The position numbers and the translations under genes are program-made. Shown here piece after piece: positions 34,279-49,000 of a DNA stretch of 64,000 nt. Within the stretch, counting starts at the first letter, position 1; the number at the start of each line of letters is the position of its first letter. The notes beneath the pieces are model-generated. The model saw only the letters and a list, made by a program, of their open reading frames with translations. It had not been told where the DNA came from and searched no databases. Source of the DNA: Seison nebaliae (lineage: Eukaryota > Rotifera > Pararotatoria > Seisonacea > Seisonidae); assembly GCA_023231475.1 (NCBI GenBank), contig JALJEE010002021.1, positions 42,489 to 106,488 of the forward strand. The letters are read 5' to 3'.

Positions 34279-37272
34279 ATGGAAACATCTTCGAACATTT
34301 GCTTCTCCAAAAATCTGATAAGTCCCACAATCCAAAAATTATTAGGTGATCGGAACACTGACAAACGAAAAAATGGAGCGGCCGAAATTGAAAAGTTATT
34401 TATCATCAAAATAATTATATTCCATCATTAGTAGAATCGTAAAACAATTGATGAGAGATAACGATCATGGAAGTATTCGTGCAATTATTGCTCTGTTAAA
34501 AGGATCGTCATATCTTCTCTCCACCACTAATTTACACGTGAGAAAAGGTGCCGTGTTGACATTCGCGTCAATCGCCATCACTTTGGGAGAGGAGAATGCA
34601 GATCAATTTATCGATGATCTATTACCATCAGTAATCAAAGCGTGTTTTGATGATGATAAAGAAATGAGATTCGTCTCTTTGGAAGCACTCTACAACATTC
34701 TCCGAACTTTCCGACAATCATCTTTACCTTATTTTCCTGATTTATTTGAATTATTAATTCATGTTCGTTTTCTTTAACTTTTCCAATTTAAAATTTTTTT
34801 TAAATCATTCAAAAGTTGTCACCTGATATGGATCAAAAAATCAAGAGTGGATCAGAATTTGTTGATAAATTATTGAAAGATATCGTTCTCGTATCTCAAT
34901 CGTTCGATATAAAATTATTCGTAACTCTAATTCGAGAGAGATTATGTGTCACTCATTCCTTCACACGAATGTTCCTTCTTTCTTGGGTTTCTTCTTTTTC
35001 TAATAATTCCCTAAAACATTTCTCTTACATTTCTTGTTAGATTTATAATGTTGGTAATTTGACGGAATCACCTTTATTGGAATATCTGCATGAATTACTC
35101 GATGGATTATTTGAATTTTTATCTGGAACAAATTATGAAGTGCAAAGAATGTTGAAAATATTTTAAAATTTTTAAAAATTTTTAAAACTCAAACTTTTTA
35201 GGACTGACGTAGTTTTGAAGATATTTTATGATAATATCAATCAGGATTCTCCGTTAAAAACGAACGAAATCATCGGAATTACTCTACTTCATTTCCGTCA
35301 ATCTCAGAAATCATCTCAAGATAAATTGACTCATCGAACTTCGTTGAGATGGTTGTTAAAATTGATGTCGTTATTCCAGAACAACATTCTCTCATTCATT
35401 CCCAATATCACTTCAATTATCATTCATGACTTATCGATAAATAGCGACCAAAGTGAAATGTGGAAAGAAGCGAAAGAGATTAATGATAGTTGTGTCATAA
35501 TCATTCGGAATAATTGTCGGCAATCTCCGTTAGAATAATTTTTAAAATTTTCAAATAATTCTCCAATTTCTCAATTTATAGACATTCTAATGAAATCGTT
35601 TTGGATTTCTTACAAACCATTACAGATCTGATAGATAATTCGAAGGAATTCTCCATGAAAATTAGGAATGATATGAGAAAATATTGTCTGTTATGGTTAC
35701 TCTGTTTAGTGAAATCATTGAAACGGGAAGTATCGATGAATATTCATCGAATTCCATTTATAACGTCCGTTCTCCTTCTCATAATCGAAGAAGAAATGGA
35801 CTTGGCGAATTCTGTTAATTTTAATTTCGATTAATTAATTAATTAATTTTTTTATTTTTTTTCAAATTATTTCGTATCATTTTGAAGGTTATTGGAAATG
35901 ATATTATCGAATTATTATCCAAATTATGTAGTGGAGAAAAAGAGAATTTGATGAATAATGACGTACCGTTATTGAGACGAGTTCCGACCTTAAACGAAAT
36001 GGCGACGGATAGTGTAACGAAAAATATTTCATTTTATTCATATCAAACGGATTTGAGAGAGTATTTCAATCGACGTCTTAGTGACTCCAACGAACATTGT
36101 CATCGTTTAATGTCCATCATCACATCGATATATTGTGCCGAATGTGAAATTGAGGAATATAATTTGACCATCGCAATTCTCAATAAGGATGACGACGATT
36201 ATAATAATAATTTATTAATACATGCCATTGCACATGATATTCTGGTACTCTTTTATTGGAATCAGAATAAATTCAACAATTTCTCATATCTCATTCGACA
36301 GATATGTCATCGGAGTAAGAACGCCCAACTCATATTTTTGGCATTCTCAATCGAACTTTATTTCTTTACGAAAAAATCGATTCTTGATGGATTCGTTGCC
36401 ATGACGACCATTCCGACGAAACTGAATAAAAATCCAAAAAGAATTAATCGATCATGTTCAATATCGATAACGGAATATCGAGAAATGATCATTTATGCTC
36501 TAACGAAAGAATTGTTGACTTCGAAAGAATTCTGTATAATCCGTCAACAATTTCGTGATATTTATTTATTTCTCATTCAACCAATTAATAAAAATTTTCA
36601 AAATCAAGAAATCATCCGAAATATGTTCGAATCAATCATTTGCATCCAATGTATCTTCTCTTATGACATTATATCGTTTATTTCAATTTGTCTGTTATGT
36701 CAAAATTATCTATTGTCCTATCGCATCATATGTTCGATGAGTGAATATGAATATTTGACATTCGCTTATCGATTCAAAGAACGTCTCTCAGAATTAGTTC
36801 GAATAATCGAATCACCTTCATTCTCCTTCATGAGATTACAATTAGTTTCTTGCACTTCCAAACATTACATCGATCACGAACATTTGATCAAATATGCCGA
36901 ACCATCGTCAATTCCATCACTTACTCTATATAACAACACAAAGAACAACAACAGTTCTAATGGAATCAAAACGAGAATTGGAAATATCAGATCAGATAAA
37001 TGTGCATTAACTAGATCTTTATACGGCTTATTGATGTTATTACCTCAAACGTCTTCTTTCGAAATTCTCAAAGATCGATTAACGTGTATTCCATCATCTA
37101 TTAATGAAAATTCAATTTCTGATTCATCTTCCATCAATAACGAAAAGTTTCTTATCTTTCTCATATACTCTTTCCCAACTCTTTTTCTCCTAGATTAGAA
37201 TTAAAGTCGGATAATCTTCTTTACGAATTTGTGAAGGAAATTCAATTGAAATTATTCCAGGAAAATAATTGA
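34279..37272 (+). CDS. VAC14: VAC14, scaffold of the PIKfyve-FIG4 complex
   Basis: Eight exons (34279-34394, 34432-34762, 34816-34986, 35041-35150, 35202-35528, 35582-35813, 35888-37146, 37194-37272) give 874 residues. VAC14 is a HEAT-repeat scaffold that holds the kinase PIKfyve and phosphatase FIG4 on endolysosomes to make PI(3,5)P2. Evidence is the N-terminal pattern DRNTDKRKNGAAEIE, the HEAT segments LHVRKGAVLTFASIAITLG and DDDKEMRFVSLEALYNI, then KSGSEFVDKLLKDIV and TLIRERL. Near the C-terminus are MRLQLVS and SLYGLLMLLPQTSSFEIL, the signature end of the VAC14 Fig4-binding region. It is longer than human VAC14 (782), mainly from a Ser/Asn-rich insert before SLYGLL. All seven introns keep frame. 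Confidence 0.93.
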
Positions 37273-37741
37273 CGAAACCGTTTTAAATTTCGCCTTATCT
37301 ATTCGCATTTACTTTCCAATTAAACTTATTCTTATCTACTCTTATTACGTTTTTTACGGATGCTTATACATTTGACGAAATTTGATATTTATGATGAAAA
37401 TATAAATCGGAAATTAAATATTGAACGAATTTTATTAATAATTCAGGATAATTAATTGTCAGGAATTACCTCTGTCAATATATAATTGAATTGAACCACA
37501 TGTAAAATCTACATTGTATAATTGTATTCTACAAACTTATTTGTCTATAATATATTATCTTAATTCAGAATTCTTTAATTGTTCAATTGAAATTCGAAAT
37601 TTTTTAGTGATGAGAAAAATTGTGATAATCATCAGATCAATCGTCGATGAATTTTAAAAAGATTAATGATGATGCGATGAATAAATGGAAAATAGTGATG
37701 ATAAGATAAGAGGAAAATTTTGGTTTTATATTTGTAATGTC
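37273..37741. other. Convergent 3' spacer
   Basis: 469 bp between the convergent stops of VAC14 and the NPC1-like gene. AT-rich 3' untranslated-type sequence, nothing else seen. Confidence 0.5.
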
Positions 37742-39577
37742 TTATTCGAAAATATGTGGAGTTACGTTCAATGTTTGTGTGGATTCTCCATCATTTCCTA
37801 TGATATCTCGATGGGCATCACTACGAACTTTTATGTATTTGGATATTCGACGTATCTCAACACATTGTAAGAAAGTTATTGGAATCATTATCGCCAACAA
37901 TATTCCAATTGGAACTATAACGTACAAGAAAGTTTTCTCTTTTATTATCGGATTGTCGTCTGTTGTTCTACTTGTTGTCGGTGTCCAAGTCGTCACTTTC
38001 TTTTTAGTTGTCGTCGTACTCTTTTTTTCTGTGGTCGTCAAATTCTGAGATGTTGTTGTCGATGTTGTAGTTGTTGTTGATTTTGTACTTGTGGATTTAG
38101 TCGTTGTTGATGTTAATTTTGTGGTAGTCGTAGTAATTTGGGATTTATTTGAAAATTGAACTTTGTCAATCAACAAATATTTTGGGTTATAATCTCGAAT
38201 TAAATTTGATAAATTTCCAATGAAACATCGAAAATCTGAAGAGAATCGATTATCTTCATCGAATTTCAATAATAAATGAAATGCTGTTGAATAATTGAAA
38301 ATTTTCTGAATAGACGACTCAGAGAAATGATGTTGTAATATAAAATTATTATTAATATTCTCCAAAGTTTCGTAGGAACAAGTTAAATTGAGATAAGGAT
38401 CGATGGATTTATCTTCCGAAATCGAGTCCTCCGACCAATTGTCGATACAAAATGTCAAATGATATTGATAATTAAATTTATCGACAATTTTATCAAAATT
38501 ATTTTTATTATTTTGAAAATAATTGAAGATTGAATATGTGAAACATTCTTCATCTCCACCAACATCACAATAAGTCGAATAAGAATCCAAACTAATAATT
38601 TTTTCGATTATTTCAAAATATTCTTCCAACAATTTCTTCTTCCACAATCCATTGAACGTTATCGTTCCATTCTGGTATGTGATGGTGGTATATTCATTAA
38701 GATTTATCGCCGACAACTTTACCATCAAACATAAGGGACATAATTCCTGAATTTGTTTTTCTGTCGGTATATTTGGGAGAATCGGTTTGTCACTTCGACA
38801 CAAATCACAATCCTCACATGGACAATCTTCAGTACAAGCGATAGGTTGACTAATATTCAAACCGTTTTCCTTTTCAAATTTTATTTCCGTTTTCTCCAAA
38901 TAATCTTCATAGAGTTTCGTTTGGAGTTTCGTGAGAAATTCTTCAGCATTCGAACAATTCTCTCCGCAAATTTCGTCGACTAAATTGATCGATCTATCGT
39001 CGGAGAGGACGGATCGGCATGAAGAGAATAATTGAAGTGAACTAGTTTCGTTAAATGTGATGGATATTTCTTTAAGAACTGGTAAAGTGATTGTGTCGTT
39101 GAATAGAAGATCGGTAGCATTCCTATCTAAATAAATATTCTGTTTCGATGTACATAAAATCTGAAGAGAATTCAAATGTGTGAGAATTTGAAGATGAAAA
39201 TTTGAAAATGTCAACTTCACATTGGAATTGCATCAGATTCTGATAACAAGACAAACATTTGTGGAAATTCCATTTGCTCTTTAAAATTTCAGAAATATTT
39301 TGGAGGAAATCATATTTATCTGATTTGTTACAACAATTCTGGTTGGTGGTGAGATATGCTGGAAATTTTATGAAGTTCAAATTTAGTGAATGAAGGAACT
39401 TGGACAAATATTTAATAATTTCTCTTTGACACTTCTACTCGTGTTCACTGATGACGTATCTTTCAACAACCAATAATTCTTTTGAGTTATCAAATCGTAA
39501 ACTGGAGCACTTCCCAATAGACAAGTGGAAGAACATTTAAAAATGAGAATAAAGAAAATGAGCGGTTGGAGAATCAT
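37742..39577 (-). CDS. NPC1-like luminal-domain protein, single-pass, without sterol-sensing domain
   Basis: Exons 39577-39400, 39358-39216 and 39160-37742 give 579 residues. A signal peptide (MILQPLIFFILIFKCSS) is followed by the Niemann-Pick C1 N-terminal pattern: LNICP, NCCN, HKCLSCYQNLMQFQCE, then CGENCSNAEEF and the closing CPCEDCDLC. Next comes a segment like the NPC1 middle luminal domain: NGTITF followed by CFTYSIFNYFQN and LTFCIDN. In NPC1 these parts are separated by TM1 and followed by the sterol-sensing and Patched helices; none of those is here. Instead a Thr-rich stalk (codons in about 37970-38150) leads to one helix FLYVIVPIGILLAIMIPITFL and a tail of about 45 residues. Many N-glycosylation sites. 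Possible role: surface or secreted sterol capture; function is inferred only from the fold family. Confidence 0.78.
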
Positions 39578-40087
39578 TGTAGAAATCAGAAATCATTAAA
39601 TTAATTGAAGTTATTTGATGATTATTTATTTATTTGCAATTCTCAACTCTCAAGTAAGTTGAAAGTCCGAAAATTCGGAGAAATTGAAGAAGATGTTTAA
39701 TGTAAACAGGCAACCGAATAATTTATTGAACAATCAGAAAAAAAAAAGAAATTTTCAATTATAATAAAAGTTTTTCTCTGAAACACGATGAAATAGAGCA
39801 GGATGATACAAAATAAATTTTTCTGAACGTTTTTATCACGACAGGAATTATCAGGAATAAGAAAATAATTTTGAACTGAATTCTGAAAACGAATGAAAGA
39901 AAGAACTGTTCACACCTTCGAATGTTGATCGATATAAAATAAATTTCTCATGAAACTTTCTTGGTGTGTGTGAGTGAGTAGGAGGAATTGGATAAATAGA
40001 TAAAATGAAAGTTGTGTGAAATAAACTGAATTGATCGTAAATTTTTTTAGATTTTAGAACATTGTCTTCCAATCGAACTCTCATATT
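39578..40087. other. Spacer between NPC1-like start and WIP stop
   Basis: 510 bp containing the NPC1-like promoter and the WIP 3' untranslated region. No gene seen. Confidence 0.5.
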
Positions 40088-43000
40088 CTAACGACGTGTA
40101 GTTCTATGTTTATGAGATGGATAGAGACAATTCGTTTTCGGATCAGCGTATGGAATCGATGGTGGTAAAGATTCCCATGATTCAAATTCAAATCTCTCCA
40201 ATTGGAGACGTTTTGTCGCTTTCTCAATCACAACATCTGGTGACATCGATTCAGTTACTTTTGAATTAGAAATTGAAGACAATGCATTAGAATGTTTGGG
40301 AGCGGTTCGTTTTGGAGGTTCGGGTGGTGGACGACTGGGTCTTGACGGAATAGTTGGTGGTGGACGATGTTGAGTAATAGATGATCGATTATTATCTGAA
40401 GAATAATTTTGGAGAGGAAAATTAAAAGATAAAATTAACTTGAAAATTGTCTCGAATTGTTGTTAGTGTACGACATGTTTGGTGGTGGTGGTTGTGGTGC
40501 AGGTTTTCCATTATGTCTCATATCCGTCATTTGCAATGATGATGATGATGATGATATTGGTGGTGGTGGTGGTGGTTGACTTTTCATTACCGGTTTCTGC
40601 TGTTGTTGCTGTTGTTGTTGTTGTTGTTGGCCATATCTAATTTGTGGTTGTAGTGGCGGATTGGAATGTTGTGGTACTGGATTTGAACGTTGTTGTTGTT
40701 GTTGGTGTTGTTGGAAAGTGGTTTGTTGAGTATTGTTTAATTGAGCTGTTGATCGGAAATTTTTTGGTGGCGATTGAGCACGATTTGATTTTTCTTTAAA
40801 AAATACACAAAAAAAATAAAAAATTCAAAATTGAAATGGAAAAAAACCATTAAGATGTAATTGTGGCACAGTCACTGGAATGTTTCTGGTTGATGGAACA
40901 TCCGTCGGATGTTGAGGCATTCTATTAGTGTCATTTCCATAACGTCCTTCATTTCTTATTGTTGGTGGTTTCATCGGCAATTCCATTTGTTGTGGTGGTG
41001 GTGGTGGTGGTTGTGATTGAGTTGGTGGTGCTGGTGGTGGTTGTTGTTGTTGTTGAATTGGCGGTTGTGGTGGCTGTGATGGTGGTTGTTGTGGGATGGT
41101 ATTATTATTATTATTATTTCGATTAATATCATTATGTTGATTGTTGTTATTTATTCGATCTGGAACGAGAAAAAGAGAAAAATTTGAAATTTGAAAAAAA
41201 ATAATTTTTTCTTTTTACAGAAATTTCCATAAGATGGAAAGGAAGTAAACTGAAGTGTCTATATCTACTAATTGGATAAAAGAAAATCTATTCACCTTTT
41301 TCATTTAATGACAAGTTCAATTCCTGGAATACTTCACTTAACAAATCTGATGAGATATTATATTCTGGTTTATTTTCAGATAATGGCGAATGGAATTTAG
41401 AGATATCATCAGGAATGATTTCTGAGAAATCGTCATTATCATCGATAGATTTAGTCGTTTGATAAGTTTGAGAATGATCGGACGAACGATAAATATCATT
41501 ATCGGCTTCATTCGTCGAATAATCGTAAGTCGATGAGACATTAGTGGAAAGATAGACAATGGAAGATTTATCGATCGATTTCTTCCTCCGAGTTCCAGTG
41601 GACGAAAATCGACGTCTATGTCTATTCAATGATTGATTATCGTTGAAGATTTGATTCATATGTTCGATAGAAGTTCGATTGAGAAGATTGGAAGTTTTAT
41701 GGCGGATGGTGGAAATGGTTTTCACAATCGAATCGAATGAGACATTTGGAATTGAAAATTTTTCATTTGTTAAATTCTTCGATATTTTCGGCACTTCATT
41801 CCTCATTTCCTCATCGTTATAATTACCATGAGTTCGACAATGGAAATTACGATGAATTTTATCTTCATCAAAATCCGATGACATTGACGAGAGAGAAGAG
41901 AGATCAGCGTCTTGATATTTTTTCATGAGTGATGACGGAGTCGATTCCATCACATTTTGAATTGGTTGAAGATATGATGATCCTGGTGATGCCATCGGCA
42001 ATTTTGATTGTCTTTTTGATTGTTGATGATAATGATAATCGTAGAGAACGTATGCTGATGATGGAACATTCTCATCATAATTCTCATCATCATTTCCATA
42101 TCTCTTATAGATGTTATTATTAGAGGAATTCAATGAATGTTGAACTTCCGTCACTTTCATCGATTCATTATCGATGAATGATTTCCTTCGATTTTTCTTC
42201 TTTTTCAATTTCTTTAATGGTTCATATGTTCGATACTCATCATCATCATCATCATCATTATCATTAATTCTTTCTTCGTCTGTTCTTTGTATACGTCGAT
42301 GATTAGTGCACGAATGATCTGGCAGACATTTATATAACGAATCTGGACTGAATAAATTCTTTTCCATTTCCATCTCTTCTTTCTCTTCACCATCATTATT
42401 GTTATTATTCGATTGAAGTAAAGGAGATATAGATGGAGGTGTTGGTGGAAGTGGTGGTGGTTGTGGTGTCGGTGTTCGATGTTTCTTTTTCTGTAATTGG
42501 AGAGCTTGTGAAAGAATGGAATCGTTTGTCAAATCGATGGTGAACATTCGTCGTTTCGATTTATTCCGTCGATTATTTGTCGTTATAGATTTCTGTCGTT
42601 TAACATCCTTCGTCAAACAGATCGTCGATTTAGTCAACGTATCATTGAGAGTGAGTGATGGAGACGATTGCTCCAATTGAGATAACTGTAAAGATGATTT
42701 CAATTTTGATCGTTTCCGTCCGACGGTTCCTGTCAAATTCGCAAAAAATGACGTCGAACGTGATGATGATGATGATTGATCATTTGATGATATCGTTCCT
42801 TTTGTTGATGAAGATATTGTTGTGCTAATGGGAGATGAGATGGTTGTGGTGATGGTAGTGAATTGTTGAGATGATCGATTTTTCGGTAAACGAATACCGG
42901 CGGAAACATGATCATAAATTTTATGGAATGTATCAAATCGTTGTTTCTTCTTCTTAATTGGAGTTATTTGTCTAGATTGTTGATGAATTGGTGGTAATTC

Positions 43001-46000
43001 GAAAGGAGAATTATCAACCACTTTATCAGAATGATCGGAATTGTTTGTGGAATTTTCCATAATTAAATCATATAATTCCTCTTCATTATTTATCAATTTA
43101 TTTTGTTTATTCGATTGATTGACAGATAATGATTGTGATAATCCAACGGCATCAATCGATGACGAATAATAAACGGAGGAAGGTGAATCATTTGATTTAT
43201 TCTCCTCATTATTCCTTCTTCCATTAATCGTCGCTAATTGATGATAATGTAAAGATGACGGTTTATTTTGTTGTTTCTGATGGGAATATTGACTAATATT
43301 GACATGTCGATTAGAGAAGGTGTAATCATTGGATGATGATCCATTTCCAGAATCATAAAATATTTCATCAGTCAAATTTAACATCGTGGCAATACTGTCA
43401 CCATAATCATCATTTTTCGGGAATTTGGGTGATAGACCATCGCCCATCTCAACGAAATCACCATCAGTTAATGATAATTGAACAACATCGAAAATGTGTT
43501 CGGATGTTGTTGATTCACTTTTGGAATTCATCATATTTTCATCATTGATCTCCTCGTATTTATCACCTGATTGGGAAGAGGATGATGAGGAATTTTTCAT
43601 TAATTTTGATGGAATCGCTGCCGTTGTTATTGGACCTGTCATCATATCTTTAATGGTCGTTGACGATAAATTCGATTGATACGACGTGACAGTTGTGAAT
43701 GTTGTGATGAGATTAGTTGTGGAGATACAGCGGAAGATATCAGCTAAAAGACTCGATTTTCCCATATTATTTTCATATCTCTCTGACAGTTTCTGTGAAT
43801 GATTCGTTTTCAAAATACTCTTCATATCAGGAGTATGAATACTCTTCATCTGATGATGATGATGATGATTTGTATGGAGATGATTTATATGTTCATCTTC
43901 ATCATAAATTCTCCGATTCAATTCATCAATTTCGTTCGTTGCTAATTTATATGATGATAAATTATCATTCTCTTCATTCATTGACATTCGACGATCATTT
44001 CCACATTTCAATGAACTGTGAAGAATTATATGGTCGTCATTTTTATCTCCGATTGAGAGTTGTAAAACGTTCGTTTTAATTGTATGTTGATGACAGAAAC
44101 TTTTTGATGGATTTGATCCGTTCACTTCGTTTGGAATAGGAAGAAGTTCCTTCATCTCTCCCATTTTTGATGATGACAAAGTCGAATTACTATTTCCTTT
44201 CTCTCCACTTCTCGATCGTTGTCTAATCTCACCACAATTAGTTGATGATTTATTTAGAGATATCCGTTTCGACTGAACATTCCTGCTGTCCCCTTCCTCC
44301 TTCACACAATTGGAAGAGAAATGAAGTTTTCCTTTAATCAATTCTCTCGTCTGTGCAAAGTCTGATAATCTCTCGGAAATATTCAATTCCTTCTCCATTC
44401 CACCTATCTCCTTCATTTCATCACTCTCTTTCTTCAGATTGATGTCTGACAATTTATTCTGTTCATTCTGCTTGTTGAGTGAAACGCCGAGAAAGAAGTC
44501 GCGACGTGAAGCAACCGTATTTTGGATGCAATTTCTTAATTGTTCCGAAACACGAATATTTGCCATCACATTAATTAATTAAACTGCGTCAATGTTCACC
44601 CGTGAAAAAAAAATATTCCATCTAATTAACATAACATATTTTTTTATTATTATTTAATCACATTTATCTTGAGTGTGCACTCGCAGTGCACAGAAATTAT
44701 ATCCTTGACATGAGATAGAAGTCGATCGATATGAAGAAAAATTAATTTGATGAAATAATTTCGTCATAGAATGAATTGTCGATCGATTAAAATACTCTTT
44801 GAAATATTATTTCATAGAATTAATCGAACGAACGAATGAATAGAGCAATGTAATATGAGAAATGCACAAACATATGTCTCTCATCAATGACCACGACAAT
44901 AACAACAACAAAACCAATATTCTAATCAATATACAGCTGACCATTCACTTAACTGACTTACGAGGATTGTTCTCTCTCTTCTCTCTCTCTATCTCTCTTT
45001 TCTCACTGACAGTCACACAAAAAGGAAATTTTGTGGAACGAATTTTCGCGGAAAAATCCAAAAGTTTTTTATGGAGAGGAAGAGCATGTCAGATGAATTA
45101 TTGGTAATTGTTAACATCTCATCGAAATCATCTTAATAATATTATTAGAGAGTAAAAGTTTGATAAATAAATATAATAAAAATAATTCAATACGATAACA
45201 TTCTCCTTCAACCATAACATCTAAATTATCTTTTACCGATAAATAATTAGAGAAAATTAGATAATTATAGACTGTTTAATAAATATTATTTAATAAACTG
45301 TTTATTAAGTGTAAATAATTAAGGGAATTATATCTGTGTGATTACATCTTCTTCTTCTAACATCATTTCATATAGTGGTCTAACATAATTATGTGGTAGG
45401 TAAATTGTAAATTTTGAATGGTAGTCATCCATAAATAAATAACATTTGAAATATTGGATAAATTGTTTCGTTATAATTGAAGAGTAAAAAGTTTAATATG
45501 ACTTCTCGTCTTACGTGAACGATAAAGAGCTTAAGTTAAACTGCTTGGGAAAAAGAGGTGAAGCAAATGAGAGTTCTTCCAATATCTTCCATCAGTCAGC
45601 GAGTAGCAGAGGAGAGGAAATAAGTGTGTGATTGAGGAGATAAATAGAATTAATCAAACTTCGTTCCATTATCAACAATTGCATATTCGGTTAATGGACT
45701 GCTTAAGATAGAATGAGGAAATGATTAAATATAAACATCACGTAAATTCAGTCCACACAAATATGAAGTCCTACACTCATATTTATAGAGAATTGTCTAT
45801 TACTATCATGACGTATCCGTTACACTCATACACATTTCAATTATACTTCACTAAATTAATATATTCATAAACTGAAGAATAAATTGTGTAGTTGGGTATT
45901 GTAATACTGCATCTGGATACATATGATATCGAACTTACATTATGTGGTCTATGTATATTTGTAATATTAACCGCACTGACAGTATCGAATCGATATTATT

Positions 46001-49000
46001 CCTTAGAAAAATATTATTTTTCGCTATGTATCTCTCTATTCGATTGGTCTCTGTTTACCTACAATCCATCCCTTCAACTTTTCCACATAACGACTTTATT
46101 TTGTGTGTAGACTGAACCGATCACCACCGTAATCAACTAGTGGAGTCTAGTCTCCAAAATACTTTAACCATTCCAAGTCTCCCAACTCGAAGACGAAGAA
46201 AGAATTTATTAATAAAACGAAAACATATTCACAGAGTTCAAACTTTATCTACAATTTCTCATGAGCAGAATGTGAAAAAAGAGAAAATCATTTCTCCTCA
46301 ATCTCAATGTTTGTCTTCCCTAATTTCTTTCTTTCTTTTTTTGATATAATTTTTTGTTGTGGTCTACTAAAGCGGTTTTTAGTTAATAAAGAAATTCTGA
46401 TCTTTCTGATCACATCTTATTTTCTGTCTCTATCTGGATCATTATATTTTCCGTCCTGAAGGAACGAACCGTTTTCGGCAGTTTACAGTTTTACTCTAAA
46501 AAAAAAAGGAATTCTCTTTTTTCACGTCCATATTTAATGGAGAATTGTTTCTCCTTCTAATTGAAATGGAAGAAATTCGGTGGAATAATATATATCTTGA
46601 AATAATTGCTTATGGAAAAGGAAAAAGGTTCATCGGGAGAATGTTCAAAATGATTACATTCGATTCGAACGATATGTGATCTTAATACGATAAATTTCTT
46701 TATTTATTTATTCTCTATTAATTATATTGATAAGTAAATAGTCGTCCTAATCCAAGATTGGAATGATCAGGAATATCTGAATGAAAAGAAAAAACCTTAA
46801 AGGAAAATCTGAAACTAATTGGAATTCATTCTCTCTCAAATTTCCATCATCATCATCATCATCGTGATGGTGAGTGAGAGAAATGGATGATATATTCATA
46901 CACAAATAAATGGATAAGATGAAGATAATATCTTTCTATAAATATAAACAAATAAATTCATCGTTTTGACATGACTTTCATTCTGCTTCCCCTCTCTCAT
47001 ATCTTACTCGCAATTTAGTTTGATTCCCATTCAACTATGTCTCATTTTGTTACTTTTATTTCAATTGTTTCCCTTCAATCTCATCACTCGCGTTTGAAAG
47101 TTGTATCGAAATAAATCTCAATCTTTCTTTCTTGCTTATCCAAAACTTCTTTTTCTCAAGATTCTCTAACAGAGTAAGTCAAGACGATATTGCTTTTCCT
47201 AATCTTTATTCTTCGTTTCGTCGTTCGGTTTATGTGAAACAATAAGAACATTAACAACAACAACAATAACAACAATGATATCTGTATCGATTGGGAATTA
47301 TGAAAATTATGTCAAGATTTAATGGAAAATGTTGTTCAATTTAATATTGGGCAGAATTTGACAATATTAAAAAATTTAATATCTTAACACATTCCTCCAT
47401 AATCTCACAAAGAATGAAAATTTGGAATTGAGAAGAAAATGCTTATTCTTCTCAATTTCTTTATATGTTTCTGAAGGAGGAAATCTCGATTTCTTGTAAT
47501 GTTACACAATAAGACTTCTCACATGATTTTCTTATAAAGATAAATAAGATATATTCATTTAACCAAATAAACTGGAATATGAGAGAAATTATGAAATTAT
47601 TTCCGTAATTACATGATTGATTTTTCGAGTATCGGTATGGAATGGCACAAAACAGCCATTTTTCAACTGAACGCAAAAATTGTCAAATAAACAAATGGGA
47701 ATAAATTAATATACGATAAAAAAATTTTCATGAAAATTTTTAACGAGTTTCATTTTCGAAATTTATTTATTTTATTATCAAAAATTCAATAATCTGATAA
47801 CGATCTGATGATAATGGAATTAATTATTAATTAATTTTTCCGAATAATTATTTTTCCGAAAACATGTTCCAATCATCTTTTCGATGAGAATAGAATGAAA
47901 TAGAAGAATGGTAAAGTAAATAAATAGAGTGAAGGAATTTGAGGTGGAAGAAAGTGGGGAAGGAATTGCAGAAGAAAATCATTTAATTCATTTCGAATGT
48001 TCGTCTTTTTTCTTCAGTCATTCAATGAATTAGTCAAAAATTGGGTTTCTTCCAATTTTATTGAGTATGTTTACTCTATCATTGTGACTACATTCATCTT
48101 ATTTAGTAATTTTGTCACCATTTCTAATGGAATCAACGGAAAAGTGAACGACCTTCCATTCTCTTTTCCATCATTTCATGCAGAATTTATCTGAATGAGT
48201 CTAATTATAACCATCATGATTAGTATTAGTTACTGGAGGAATAGTTGTTTCATTTTTTTCTCATATTCAAAACAGATGACGACGACATGAGATGATGGGA
48301 AACCAGCAGATATGAATTTTATGATAATTTGAGAATTTATCATTCTCATTTTCGATTAATAACATATGAATAAATTAGAAAGGATGTTACCACTCGTCGT
48401 ATAGAACACATACACATACACACACACGTACTGCTCATTACTTCGGTGCAGAAAAAAGGGGAAATTGATGGAAAAGAAACATTTGTGACCTTCCCCCCAA
48501 TAATAATAATCATCATTGAGAGAATGGAAGGGGGAAACTTGTTAGAATAAATAGAATTATTTTCACTCTATGAACGACGAACCACACACAGGTACTCGTA
48601 TGTGTTTAGTCACACGATTTAGTAATAAGATGTGAATTGTTCAATTAAAAATTCTCAGCTGACTTCCATTCACCTTTTTCTCCTTTCAAGAATTATTCTG
48701 TTGAAGGAAAATCCGATTTATTTTCCTACTTTATTATCAATACTCCATCAAACAATTCCAATTTATTATCATCGCCAGAGAAATTATAAATGGAATTATT
48801 TTCTTTGCAGAATTAACATCATAAAAAATTCATAGAAGAGAGACGATGATACTGAAGAAAGTTTGGAGGAGGAGGGGAGAATCATTACAATTATACATTT
48901 GTCTTCTATTGTTTCGTCATATCGATTCAATTCTTTTCCAATTCTATGTAACAAAAAATTTCGACGGAAATCATCGAGGGAGTAAGAGAGATTTCCTCCT

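Noticed and set aside
43333-44079. Plus-strand frames opposite the large Ser-rich exon
   Set aside because: They are short, His/Ser-rich mirror frames of GAT/ATC repeats and lack start or splice context.
46849-46875. ATC-triplet run as a possible CRISPR-like or regulatory array
   Set aside because: It is a simple trinucleotide microsatellite; no spacer-repeat structure exists and the genome is eukaryotic.
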